Below are positions 17,151 to 25,522 of a stretch of DNA of 64,000 nt, in pieces. The notes under the pieces were generated by a model, which was not told the DNA's origin, did not search any database, and saw nothing but the letters and a program-made list of their open reading frames with translations. Position numbers and translations under genes: made by a program. Where the stretch lies: contig JAFUFD010000067.1 in assembly GCA_017470055.1 (NCBI GenBank), forward strand, positions 1-64,000, read 5' to 3'. Position 1 is the first letter of the stretch, and every line of letters starts with the position of its first letter. Source of the DNA: Prevotella sp. GTDB taxonomy: Bacteria > Bacteroidota > Bacteroidia > Bacteroidales > Bacteroidaceae.

Positions 17151-18239
17151 TTATCTACCATGACAAACAGGGCATGTAACATGGACATGACCAGATTGTT
17201 TCAAAAAATACTGACCACATTCATTGCATTTTTCTTTCGTATTATCGACAATGCCAAATGATGGAGGATATAGTTCTTTAGAAATCCTACCTGTTCCGTG
17301 ACACATTGAGCAACTACTCGTGGGAGAGGATGGTGATGATTTTTGTGAAGAATTATATGAAGACCCAGAAGAACTATCACTAAATTCTGAATTTAGTTGT
17401 TGTATGGCTTGACCTTTTTCAATTCTAAACTGTGTTAATGTCAAATCTGGTCGATAACGTTTCGCCATCATATATTCCTGTTGCTCTTGATTAGCATACT
17501 GTTGCATGGTGTATTGAGGATCTATCAAATAATCCAAACTTGCATCATGTCTAAACCCATTCATCTGAGAAGCATTATTGTTATTAGATGATTGTGCTTT
17601 TGCCTGCATGACAGCAGCCCCAGTCATTAATACAGTCCCTACAAATTCTGACAAGAATTGCCCACGTCGTTCTAGTTGCTCCTCACGTTGCTGGCGAGAA
17701 TAGGCGAGCAATTCTGCGCATTCTTCTTTTGTATCAGATGGCATGCCACCCACTTGTTGCGCCCTTTCAAAGTCTTGAATTGCCTTTTTGTATTCGTTCC
17801 GATTCAAATTGCTTTTTCCTCGTGCGATATAACTATTTGCCGTTGGATTAATACTAATTGCCTTTGTAAACTCATTGGCTGCCTTTTTGTATTTCTTTTT
17901 ATTGAAATAGTCAACTCCTGCATTATAATACGAAAATGCATTTAACGACTTATTTGCCTTAGCCAAACTTTCCTCCAATGAGTTATTTCTTTCTGAGGAA
18001 CTATTAGCAGCAATAGAAACATTAAGACTACGGTCTTTCACTGGTACATCAAGTTCTATACCTGTATAGCAAACATCTTCATCTGGATTCGCTTCCAATA
18101 ATTCATTCAAAGTGAGTCCATATCTACTTGCGATTAACTCAAAAGTCTCTCCTCGCTGCACAGTATGAACAACTAAAGAGTCTTGAGCCCAGATAAATAC
18201 AGGACAAATAAGGATTATAAATATAACAAAGTATTTCAT
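17151..18239 (-). CDS. LysM-TPR-zinc-ribbon exported protein
   Basis: 362 residues in an unusual domain order: signal peptide (to about residue 18), one LysM domain (about 22-68, VVHTVQRGETFELIASRYG), two or three TPR helices pairs (about 100-170, AFSYYNAGVDYFNKKKYKKAANEF), a Ser/Asn-rich linker, and a C-terminal DnaJ-like zinc ribbon with CSMCHGTG, CNECG and CPVCHG. LysM suggests peptidoglycan binding in the periplasm; TPR and a CxxC zinc ribbon suggest protein binding, which is uncommon for an exported protein. Three bases upstream gene spacing implies tight operon coupling. Confidence 0.75.
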   Translation of the reverse strand: MKYFVIFIILICPVFIWAQDSLVVHTVQRGETFELIASRYGLTLNELLEANPDEDVCYTGIELDVPVKDRSLNVSIAANSSSERNNSLEESLAKANKSLNAFSYYNAGVDYFNKKKYKKAANEFTKAISINPTANSYIARGKSNLNRNEYKKAIQDFERAQQVGGMPSDTKEECAELLAYSRQQREEQLERRGQFLSEFVGTVLMTGAAVMQAKAQSSNNNNASQMNGFRHDASLDYLIDPQYTMQQYANQEQQEYMMAKRYRPDLTLTQFRIEKGQAIQQLNSEFSDSSSGSSYNSSQKSSPSSPTSSCSMCHGTGRISKELYPPSFGIVDNTKEKCNECGQYFLKQSGHVHVTCPVCHGR

Positions 18240-18242
18240 ATG

Positions 18243-19091
18243 TTACATTGCAATAGTAAGACCTATCATCCAATCCCCGTACTTAAGCATATCTTGCGTC
18301 TCAAATTCTGGCGCAGAACAATAATACCCGACTGTCAAATAGAATCCTTTTCCAGATTTGCTCTCAAAGATTTTAACACCTGCACCTATATTGGCAGACA
18401 CGCCATAAGTAAACTTGTCCTTAGTCTTTGAGGATTCCGTTACTTTTCCTTGGCTGTTTGTCTTATACTCTGGTGTTGAATAAAAGTATCCTCCTGCATA
18501 TGGATACAAACTACCTTGTAACAATAAAGGACCTACTTTGTATTTCCCGCCAGCACCTATACCAAATAGACAGTTACCAGTTTCCGCACCTTTTAGAAAA
18601 CAATAACTTATGTCTGTAGCCAGATAGAGATATCTATTCGCGTTTGCACCGTAATGGAATCCATATACTTTGTCTTTAGGTCTCAGTATGAGCAAATAAT
18701 CCTCACCTTCAACAAAACCATCCTCAATTACACTTTGTGTTGGAGAGGGAAGTTGTTTGTAAACAACTTGCTCTGTCGTGTTTTGTTGAATTTCATTATC
18801 TAATATCGTCTCTGGCAGTTTTTCGTTTGAATATACCTTTGTTTCAACTTCTTGCCGAGGTTGAACATCTTGATTTAGTATAGGAATTGTTAGTTTCATT
18901 CCCACATAGAAGAAATCGCTGATTTCTGGGTTTGTCTCACGAATCTGCGCTGTCGTAACACCATACTTTTGAGCAATACTCTCTAATGTTTCCCCTCTTT
19001 CTACTACATGCGACATGACTTCTTGAGCCATTCCTATTGTGGTGAAAAGAAACATCACCATACATACTGTAATTCTTTTAATGTCTTTCAT
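18243..19091 (-). CDS. LysM domain protein with C-terminal outer-membrane beta-barrel-like domain
   Basis: 282 residues: signal peptide, LysM (about 28-70, VVERGETLESIAQKYGV), a linker with a LPSPTQ segment, then a region rich in alternating aromatic/glycine strands (YLYLATDISYCF, GIGAGGKYKVG, LYPYAGGYFYS, YGVSANIGAGVKIF, FYLTVGYYCS) ending in a hydrophobic strand. This resembles a small outer-membrane barrel of 8 to 10 strands. A LysM plus barrel would tie the outer membrane to the wall, as OmpA does. The stop is three bases before the next start. Confidence 0.7.
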   Translation of the reverse strand: MKDIKRITVCMVMFLFTTIGMAQEVMSHVVERGETLESIAQKYGVTTAQIRETNPEISDFFYVGMKLTIPILNQDVQPRQEVETKVYSNEKLPETILDNEIQQNTTEQVVYKQLPSPTQSVIEDGFVEGEDYLLILRPKDKVYGFHYGANANRYLYLATDISYCFLKGAETGNCLFGIGAGGKYKVGPLLLQGSLYPYAGGYFYSTPEYKTNSQGKVTESSKTKDKFTYGVSANIGAGVKIFESKSGKGFYLTVGYYCSAPEFETQDMLKYGDWMIGLTIAM

Positions 19092-19093
19092 AA

Positions 19094-19852
19094 TTATTTT
19101 CTCCTTTTCTTGCTTTTGTTATTGGTTTTAATATAATCTATTCTTTTCACATGTTGCTTTCCTATATGATATAAAGGTCCTTTGGTAAAACCTTTCCGAT
19201 AGAATGAAATAGTATTTTCATCTTCTTGGGTGACAACAGCCTTAATTACAAAATTCTTTTCCGTTAATATTACGGCTTCTCCTGAATTGAAGGTTGGCTC
19301 AGAGCGTGAAACGAATTGGGATTTGTCCTCTTCTCGGGGTTTCACTTGAGGTCCTTGAACTTTTTGTTGAACCTCCTTTGGCCTCTCAAATTCTGAAATG
19401 ATGTCTTTAGTCCCATCAGGATACACAATCATAAAAACCTGATACTTGGGGGTATACTTAAAAGAATCTTTCTTTTTCTTAGACAACTTATATGATATCT
19501 TGTTTGTATCCATCGACAAATCATATACTAAAATTTCTTTGCCTTCCTTCAAATAGACAACAGTTGAACCTTTGGGAACTTTTCCATCACCTTCTCCGTC
19601 AAAGCGATCGCCCTGTTCCGTAAAAAACACATTACCACGTTTCTGAAACTTGATCATATAAATTTTACGATTATCAATCTGTTTGTCTTCCTTGTCATGT
19701 TTAGACTCTAAGTTATATACAACATATTTACTATTCATTTGTATAATCCTTACTTGCAGTTCAGACCCATCTCTTTTCATTATAATATCTTTCTGCGCCA
19801 TAATAGGTGACACACAGAAGACAAGTATCATATTAATAAGTAAATTCCTCAT
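19094..19852 (-). CDS. Exported protein of unknown function in LysM cluster
   Basis: 252 residues from the ATG at 19852, giving a clean signal peptide (RNLLINMILVFCVSPIMAQ); an ATG at 19885 lies inside the preceding gene. The mature part is very Lys-rich (SKKKKDSFKY and a C-terminal SKKRRK) and includes KDIIMKRDGSELQVRI and YMIKFQKRGNVFF, a style seen in Bacteroidetes proteins that repeat an IxxKDG(S/T) motif; the neighbouring LysM protein has a comparable LQMKDGSYI segment. I do not recognise a family. Confidence 0.65.
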   Translation of the reverse strand: MRNLLINMILVFCVSPIMAQKDIIMKRDGSELQVRIIQMNSKYVVYNLESKHDKEDKQIDNRKIYMIKFQKRGNVFFTEQGDRFDGEGDGKVPKGSTVVYLKEGKEILVYDLSMDTNKISYKLSKKKKDSFKYTPKYQVFMIVYPDGTKDIISEFERPKEVQQKVQGPQVKPREEDKSQFVSRSEPTFNSGEAVILTEKNFVIKAVVTQEDENTISFYRKGFTKGPLYHIGKQHVKRIDYIKTNNKSKKRRK

Positions 19853-19856
19853 TATA

Positions 19857-20285
19857 TTATTTATTAAAATATTCACGTTTTCCATTCATGTATTGTATAT
19901 AGTCTATCTCTCGCACAGGGATACTAAATATTCCTTCCTGCTTTCCTTGTTCAATTAAAACCATCGAAGGTCTGATATCTGCTATCATACACAATATATA
20001 ACTTCCATCCTTCATCTGTAAGATATCACTCTTTTGTTCCTGAGCAACATCAGTGTCCTTTATTTGAGTATTTGCATTTTGTGGAATTGTTAGCAAAAGT
20101 CCAGGGAACAATGCACTTCCAATGTCTCCATTCGCTTGCAATAAAGCATTTAATGGAATACCATATTTTGTGGCTATACTTGTTAATGTCTCACCCTGCT
20201 CAACAACATGGGTGATTGCCTTTTGCTGTGCCATACTAGCAACTGCCATAATTGCACAACAGATTAATAGTAAATGTCTTTTCAT
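19857..20285 (-). CDS. Small exported LysM protein
   Basis: 142 residues: signal peptide (to AVASMAQ), one LysM domain (about 23-68, VVEQGETLTSIATKYGIP and LFPGLLLTIP), and a C-terminal 60-residue beta-rich part (LQMKDGSYILCMIADI). Probably binds peptidoglycan glycan chains. It is one of three LysM proteins encoded within 2.5 kb, each with a different C-terminal module. Confidence 0.75.
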   Translation of the reverse strand: MKRHLLLICCAIMAVASMAQQKAITHVVEQGETLTSIATKYGIPLNALLQANGDIGSALFPGLLLTIPQNANTQIKDTDVAQEQKSDILQMKDGSYILCMIADIRPSMVLIEQGKQEGIFSIPVREIDYIQYMNGKREYFNK

Positions 20286-20296
20286 TATCTAGTGAG

Positions 20297-21169
20297 TTAA
20301 TTGGTTAGTATAATCAGATAATTGGAAACACTCCAGAACAGTGTAGGGTCAACAATACGAAGCGTTGTTGTTCCATTAGCATTACTAATCATCTTATATG
20401 AAGATGCTGGCATAGGAGTCAAAACTTTAGGTTTTTTGGAGTTTAGAGGGATTTCTGTAAAATGCCGAATATCTACTCTCATAAATTTACTTTTCTGTAA
20501 TTTTTGATAATCAACACGTGCCTTTTTTGCAAATCCACTGGTAATGACACCAAGTTCTCTTAACTCGTCTTTAGTTCCTATTTTAACATAGCATTCATTG
20601 ATCATATTATCTTGAGTCGCAATTACTCTTAATTGTTTCTCCATCCTCTCTCCCATTTTCGTATTGGTTTCTGTAAGAGATTTCACTCTGGACTGAAGTT
20701 GGGCTATGCTTACATTCTTTTTCTCTAAGTCAGACCTTAAAGATGCTATTTGCTGGTCCTTTTCGTTCAGTTGTTGACGCATGACACTTATCAAATTCCT
20801 AAGTTTTTGCATTTCTGCACCACGGACTTTTAGCGAGTCTTCCATTTGTTCTAATCGCTGCTTTTGCAGACTTAAGATATCGGCAAAATGATCTAAATTG
20901 TGCTTTAATTGATTGCGATCAATGTATATGCCTTCATTTCCTTTGTTATTTAGCAATATGTTCTCTTGATGCGCAATACTATCGAGACCATCACTCATCA
21001 TTGTAACATACGAAGTCATGTCTTCCATGTCTTTCTCTCGCTGGCTATTCACTTTGTTCAACGAATCAAGCGAAGTCTGTAATTGCTGTATTCTCTTGCT
21101 GTCATTACATCCCATTACGAAACAAAACCCGCAGAGAAATACTATAGTTTTTTGAAAAGATCGTCCCAT
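20297..21169 (-). CDS. Coiled-coil lipoprotein, first gene of the LysM cluster
   Basis: 290 residues from the ATG at 21169. Lipoprotein signal with FVMGC, then a long heptad-patterned region from about residue 20 to 190 (RLEQMEDSLKVRGAEM, LRSDLEKKNVSIAQLQSRVKSL), then a globular C-terminus with KVLTPMPASSYKMI. It resembles the long coiled-coil lipoproteins that open several Bacteroidetes envelope operons; function unknown. No convincing promoter is seen in the 75 bases between it and the candidate RNA upstream, so read-through from that RNA's promoter may drive the cluster. Confidence 0.7.
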   Translation of the reverse strand: MGRSFQKTIVFLCGFCFVMGCNDSKRIQQLQTSLDSLNKVNSQREKDMEDMTSYVTMMSDGLDSIAHQENILLNNKGNEGIYIDRNQLKHNLDHFADILSLQKQRLEQMEDSLKVRGAEMQKLRNLISVMRQQLNEKDQQIASLRSDLEKKNVSIAQLQSRVKSLTETNTKMGERMEKQLRVIATQDNMINECYVKIGTKDELRELGVITSGFAKKARVDYQKLQKSKFMRVDIRHFTEIPLNSKKPKVLTPMPASSYKMISNANGTTTLRIVDPTLFWSVSNYLIILTN

Positions 21170-21244
21170 CTGAAACAAATCATCATAGCCGACGACACCC
21201 TATTTCGACCTAATTACTTAATAATTGCACTATTCTATATACAC

Positions 21245-21518
21245 AAAAAAGGCGTAGGTGTCTGTTCTTTTGCCCATCCTGGAACAACAGGCCTTCGCAT
21301 TGCCTCGCCACACAGGATAGACAACGCTCATCAGCCCACGCCAGCACGGACTATATATAAATAATGTATATAGAAACGCACCACGTGACGCTTCGTTGTC
21401 ATCTGTCTGTTGTGGCTTGGGAATTTGCGAAGTTCGTTGTTCACAACGACAGACGTCCGAAAACGTCTTTCTCATATATAAGACCGCCCGCTTCACCCAC
21501 TGAGGGCTAACAAGCGAT
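21245..21518 (-). ncRNA. Candidate structured noncoding RNA, about 275 nt
   Basis: A complete promoter (21523-21554) starts a transcript that ends in six T residues at 21245-21250. Between them the RNA can form hairpins at 21451-21468 (AGACGT/ACGTCT), 21434-21449 (TCGTTGT/ACAACGA), 21351-21373 (CTATATA/TATATAG) and 21276-21318 (ATCCTG/CAGGAT). The two ends can also pair (GGGC 21504-21507 with GCCC 21272-21275, extended by AACAA 21509-21513). I could not match it to tmRNA, RNase P RNA, SRP RNA or a riboswitch; end pairing would allow a 6S-like RNA. A long leader of the LysM cluster is the alternative. Confidence 0.45.
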
Positions 21519-21522
21519 GCTG

Positions 21523-21554
21523 CAAAGATACGAATAAGTGAGGAAAATACCAAA
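21523..21554 (-). promoter_or_regulatory. Promoter of candidate ncRNA
   Basis: Minus-strand TTTG at 21551-21554 and TATCTTTG at 21523-21530, spacer exactly 20. Confidence 0.7.
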
Positions 21555-21663
21555 TTTATTTGGATATTTTCGAGCGAGAGTATCTTAAATACTTGTTTTA
21601 AAGATACAAACAATTTCTGAAATAAAAAAGAAAAAGGGGAAAATATTTGGAAGTGTCATATAA

Positions 21664-21713
21664 GTAGCCTAAACTTTATATGATGTCATCTGTTATATTT
21701 GGCTACAAAGATA
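21664..21713 (-). promoter_or_regulatory. Second -7 box with downstream hairpin
   Basis: Minus-strand TATCTTTG at 21706-21713 is followed at once by a GTAGCC...GGCTAC inverted repeat (21664-21706) and a C4T5CT6 tract near 21625-21640. This could be a short attenuated transcript. No good -33 element. Confidence 0.35.
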
Positions 21714-21760
21714 ATTATTTTTTTGTTGTTAAAGTTCGTTAGCCCAACTTATCAAAGATT

Positions 21761-22801
21761 TCAGGGAAGATGAACGGGAATTGCACCATGTCGAGTGGTC
21801 GAGGACTGGAAAGCATCCATGATGACAGTAGGACGATGATTCTGGAAGGCGCCTAAGCGATAATGTCTATCGGCTTCTGGAGCCCAATAGAAAACGCCCT
21901 CACAATGACCACCCGTCTTGTTCCTTGCCGCATCGATGATGGCGGAAAGAATCTCTTTACCCTCAACAGGTTTTGCCGACTCCACACCTGTCTCCACTAC
22001 CATCAGGGGCTTGTGGTATTTCTGCCACAGGCGGTTGATATTCGCCGTCGCCTTCTCCACCGTCTCCTGCCATGTCTGTGTATGATGGTAGCGGATGTCC
22101 CAATAAGGATAGACACTCAAGCCAATCATATCGTAATGGGCTTTATATTTACGAAGTCCGTCGAAGATAAAGTCGTAGCGATGAGGATCAAAGGCTCCGT
22201 CGAGGTGGATGATGACCTGTGCTTGAGGATACACCTCCTTCACGGCATGATAACCGGCATCTGTCAGTCCTGCATACTGTCGCATATTCTCCTGAGCACG
22301 CCCCATGGGCCACAGGAAACCATTGGTCGTCTCGTTGCCAACCTGTACCCAGTACACCTCCACCCCAGCCTGTTTGATAGCCGTCAGCACCTCACGGGTA
22401 TGGTCGGCAAGTGCCTGACACATCTGCTCATAGCCCATGTCCTTCCATGCTGCCGGAATATTCTGCTGTCCTGGATCAGCCCACCAGTCACTATAGTGGA
22501 AGTCTATCATCAATGCCATCCCCCAGTCCTTGGCACGTAACGCCATCCGGACGACATCCTCCTTATTACAGAAGTTGCCATGCGCTACAGGATCCACCCA
22601 TACGCGGAGACGGACGGCGTTCAGTCCCAGTTCACGCATCAAGGCGGTATTCTCACGAGGCTCGCCTTTCGCATTGTACAACTGTACGCCACGAGCCTCT
22701 AACTCCGTGGTGCCACTGATGTCCGCCCCCAGCCAGAAATCCTGTGCCTTAACGTTCAGGAACACACAGCAACAAAGGATGAAAATGACGATTCTATTCA
22801 T
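21761..22801 (-). CDS. Arabinogalactan endo-beta-1,4-galactanase, GH53
   Basis: Cleaves beta-1,4-galactan backbones such as pectin side chains. 346 residues from the ATG at 22801: signal peptide (to NVKAQ), then a TIM barrel with LGADIS, LRVWVDP, FHYSDWWADPGQQ, the acid/base region WVQVGNETTNGFLWP and the nucleophile in MVVETG, all typical of GH53. Divergent from a GH2 beta-galactosidase 63 bases away; together they would turn galactan into galactose. No SusC/D pair is adjacent, so this is not a full classical PUL. A -7 box at 22811-22818 leaves a leader of only a few bases. Confidence 0.93.
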   Translation of the reverse strand: MNRIVIFILCCCVFLNVKAQDFWLGADISGTTELEARGVQLYNAKGEPRENTALMRELGLNAVRLRVWVDPVAHGNFCNKEDVVRMALRAKDWGMALMIDFHYSDWWADPGQQNIPAAWKDMGYEQMCQALADHTREVLTAIKQAGVEVYWVQVGNETTNGFLWPMGRAQENMRQYAGLTDAGYHAVKEVYPQAQVIIHLDGAFDPHRYDFIFDGLRKYKAHYDMIGLSVYPYWDIRYHHTQTWQETVEKATANINRLWQKYHKPLMVVETGVESAKPVEGKEILSAIIDAARNKTGGHCEGVFYWAPEADRHYRLGAFQNHRPTVIMDAFQSSTTRHGAIPVHLP

Positions 22802-22802
22802 A

Positions 22803-22843
22803 TTTGATTGCAAATATACAAAAAAAATGATTACCTTTGCAAA
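22803..22843. promoter_or_regulatory. Overlapping divergent promoters for GH53 and GH2 genes
   Basis: Minus strand: TTTG at 22840-22843 and TATATTTG at 22811-22818, spacer 21-22. Plus strand: TACCTTTG at 22832-22839, with a TTTG at 22803-22806 that is 25 bases away. The two promoters occupy the same 40 bases, so one polymerase should block the other unless a regulator intervenes. Confidence 0.55.
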
Positions 22844-22864
22844 AATCTAAAACTAAAAACATCA

Positions 22865-25354
22865 ATGAGAAAGAAATTAATACTATGGGGAATGGCAGGC
22901 CTTTGCGCCACTGGCTATGGGCAACCCCGACAGGAAATCAATCTGAAGACGTGGGAGTTCTCCCGCAACAATCATTCTTGGGAACAGGTGGATATCCCAC
23001 ATGACTGGGCGATAGCCGGTCCTTTCGACAAGAAATGGGACTTACAGAAAGTAGCCATCACACAGAATGGCGAGACTGAGGCAACAGAGAAATCCGGGCG
23101 CTCAGGTGCCTTGCCATGGATCGGTAAAGGCTACTATAAACGGTCTCTGACTATTCCCGCAGGTTACCACCACGCCGAACTGGTGTTCGACGGAGCGATG
23201 GCGGAGCCTCGTGTCCGAGTGAACGGGCAAGAAGCCGGCTACTGGGCGTATGGTTACAACGCCTTCCGATTGGATATCACTGATTTAGTGAAGCAAAGTG
23301 GCGGTGAGGGCGATGACGACGGTTGGCATCCAGTAATTATGAGAAAGGACAATCTGCTGGAGGTTGACTTACAAAATCTGGAGGAAAGTTCACGATGGTA
23401 TCCTGGAGCCGGACTCTACCGACCTGTAAAACTCATACTGACCGGTGAGAATTGGATAGACTCTTGGAAAACTTTTATACGAACCAGTACTATTGAGGGC
23501 GACAAGGCAACGATAGAGGTTACCACAGGCTGTGGCGGTCCTCTTGACGCAGGGTTATACTTTGAGATGGATTTGTGTGACCAACAAGGTCATGTTGTCG
23601 CCAACTGTCATAGCAAAGAACCTGACAATGATGGCAAGGTGACGATGACGTTGAGTGTTGACAATCCTCATTTATGGACGCCAGAGACACCTTATTTATA
23701 TAAGGCGCATATCAGATTCAAACAGGAGAATAGTCTACTTGACGAGATTACCCAGAATGTAGGCATCCGCACAGTAAAGGTATCAAAGGAAAATGGTTTC
23801 CAACTGAATGGTGTCACCAGAAAACTGAAGGGTGTCTGTCTGCATCACGATCTTGGTCCTTTAGGAGCAGCCATCAACAAGGCGGCATTAATCCGCCAGA
23901 TCAGGATTTTGAAAGATATGGGATGCGATGCCATCCGCACGGCTCATAACATGCCAAGTCAGATGCAGATGGAGATCTGTGACTCTATGGGCATGATGGT
24001 TATGGCTGAGAGTTTCGACATGTGGCTCTACCCGAAGTGCAAGAACGGCTACGCACGCTTCTTTGAGGAATGGAGTGATCAAGATATCGAGAATCTCATC
24101 CTGAGCAACAGGAACCATCCCAGCATCGTCATGTGGTCGATAGGCAATGAGATTCCAGAACAATGGAGCGAGGAAGGCAAGGAAATAGCATGCCACTTGC
24201 AGGACATCTGCCACCAACTTGACCCTACCCGTCCTGTGACACAAGGGATGGACAGGGCGGAGGACGCATTGAAAAGTGGCTTTGCACAGGTGATGGACGT
24301 TCCCGGATTCAATTACCGTGTACATAAATACGAGAATAACATCAAGCAACTTCCTCAGGGATTCCTATTGGGCAGCGAGACCGCATCGACAGTAAGCAGT
24401 CGGGGTGTCTATAAGTTTCCTGTCGAGATTACCGACAACTCTCAATTCGCATCCTACTCGCCAAACTATGACCCTACGGCATTGGAGAAAGCCGATGGAC
24501 AATGTTCCAGTTATGATGTGGAGTACTGTTCCTGGTCTAATCTGCCCGATGACGACTGGCGGTGCCAAGACGATTTCCCGTGGGTAATAGGCGAGTTTGT
24601 ATGGACTGGCTTCGACTACTTAGGGGAGCCTACGCCTTATGACGAATACTGGCCGTCACGGAGCAGTTATTTTGGTATTTGTGACTTGGCAGGACTGCCC
24701 AAAGACCGCTATTGGCTTTACCGCTCGAAGTGGAACACGAAAGAGCATACCGTCCATCTGCTGCCCCATTGGACATGGCAAGGACGTGAAGGACAGGTTA
24801 CTCCTGTGTATTGCTATACGGATGGTGTGGAGGCTGAACTCTTTGTCAATGGTAAAAGCCAAGGACGCATCCGCAAAAATCCCGCCGAGCGACTGGACCG
24901 CTATCGTCTGCGTTGGAATGATGTAAAGTATGAGCCAGGAGAGATTCGTGTGGTTGCATACGATGCTCAAGGCAATGAGATTGGACAGGACAGCAAGCGG
25001 ACAGCAGGAAAACCCGTTGCCCTAATCGCAGAGGCAGACAGGAATAGTTATCGTGCGAATGGAGAAGATTTGGCGTTTGTGACGGTCAGTGTGAAGGATG
25101 CCAAACATATTCCTGTCCCAACTTGTGACAATGAGTTGACTTTCTCTGTTGAGGGCACAGGGTGTTTTGAGGCTGTTTGCAATGGAGACGCCACCTCACT
25201 GGAGTCGTTCAAGCAACCACAGATGAAACTGTTTAATGGCAAACTGGTAGTTGTCCTGCGAACCACATCACATGCTGGTAATATCCAACTGAGCATTAAG
25301 GATGTTAAAGGTGAACTACAACCTGCGACATTAATTATTCCCACACATGATTAG
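22865..25354 (+). CDS. Exported beta-galactosidase, GH2
   Basis: 829 residues from the ATG at 22865, chosen because it opens a good signal peptide (RKKLILWGMAGLCATGYG). Sugar-binding N-terminal domain (WEQVDIPHDWAI), immunoglobulin-like domain, and the GH2 barrel with acid/base Glu in WSIGNEIPE (near residue 440) and nucleophile Glu in WVIGEFVWTGFDYLGEPTPY (near 580), followed by DUF4982-like and Ig-like C-terminal domains (NELTFSVEGTG). Probably removes galactose from oligosaccharides made by the divergent GH53 enzyme. Related GH2 enzymes can be beta-glucuronidases or mannosidases, so substrate rests on context. Confidence 0.88.
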   Translation: MRKKLILWGMAGLCATGYGQPRQEINLKTWEFSRNNHSWEQVDIPHDWAIAGPFDKKWDLQKVAITQNGETEATEKSGRSGALPWIGKGYYKRSLTIPAGYHHAELVFDGAMAEPRVRVNGQEAGYWAYGYNAFRLDITDLVKQSGGEGDDDGWHPVIMRKDNLLEVDLQNLEESSRWYPGAGLYRPVKLILTGENWIDSWKTFIRTSTIEGDKATIEVTTGCGGPLDAGLYFEMDLCDQQGHVVANCHSKEPDNDGKVTMTLSVDNPHLWTPETPYLYKAHIRFKQENSLLDEITQNVGIRTVKVSKENGFQLNGVTRKLKGVCLHHDLGPLGAAINKAALIRQIRILKDMGCDAIRTAHNMPSQMQMEICDSMGMMVMAESFDMWLYPKCKNGYARFFEEWSDQDIENLILSNRNHPSIVMWSIGNEIPEQWSEEGKEIACHLQDICHQLDPTRPVTQGMDRAEDALKSGFAQVMDVPGFNYRVHKYENNIKQLPQGFLLGSETASTVSSRGVYKFPVEITDNSQFASYSPNYDPTALEKADGQCSSYDVEYCSWSNLPDDDWRCQDDFPWVIGEFVWTGFDYLGEPTPYDEYWPSRSSYFGICDLAGLPKDRYWLYRSKWNTKEHTVHLLPHWTWQGREGQVTPVYCYTDGVEAELFVNGKSQGRIRKNPAERLDRYRLRWNDVKYEPGEIRVVAYDAQGNEIGQDSKRTAGKPVALIAEADRNSYRANGEDLAFVTVSVKDAKHIPVPTCDNELTFSVEGTGCFEAVCNGDATSLESFKQPQMKLFNGKLVVVLRTTSHAGNIQLSIKDVKGELQPATLIIPTHD

Positions 25355-25356
25355 AC

Positions 25357-25394
25357 AAAGACAGGTCTTTCATCACGAAAGACCTGTCTTTTTA
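25357..25394. terminator. Terminator after GH2, usable from both sides
   Basis: Perfect 15-bp arms (AAAGACAGGTCTTTC and its complement) with a 5-base loop, followed by T residues. The 130 bases from here to the GH115 stop hold only a short direct repeat TATGCTTTTTC. Confidence 0.85.
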
Positions 25395-25522
25395 TTTCCT
25401 TAAACAATCTTTTTACCTTTAGACTACCCCTTATATGCTTTTTCTATGCTTTTTCTGATGCAAATTTACGTCAATTGCCTCTTATTTATCATAGTTCAAA
25501 ACCAAAAAACTATTCTATGCCC

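Noticed and set aside
21230..21613. Minus-strand 127-residue frame over the candidate ncRNA
   Set aside because: It spans both the promoter and the T-run end of the RNA, has no signal or domain, and is rich in Cys, Trp and Arg as expected from translated structured RNA.
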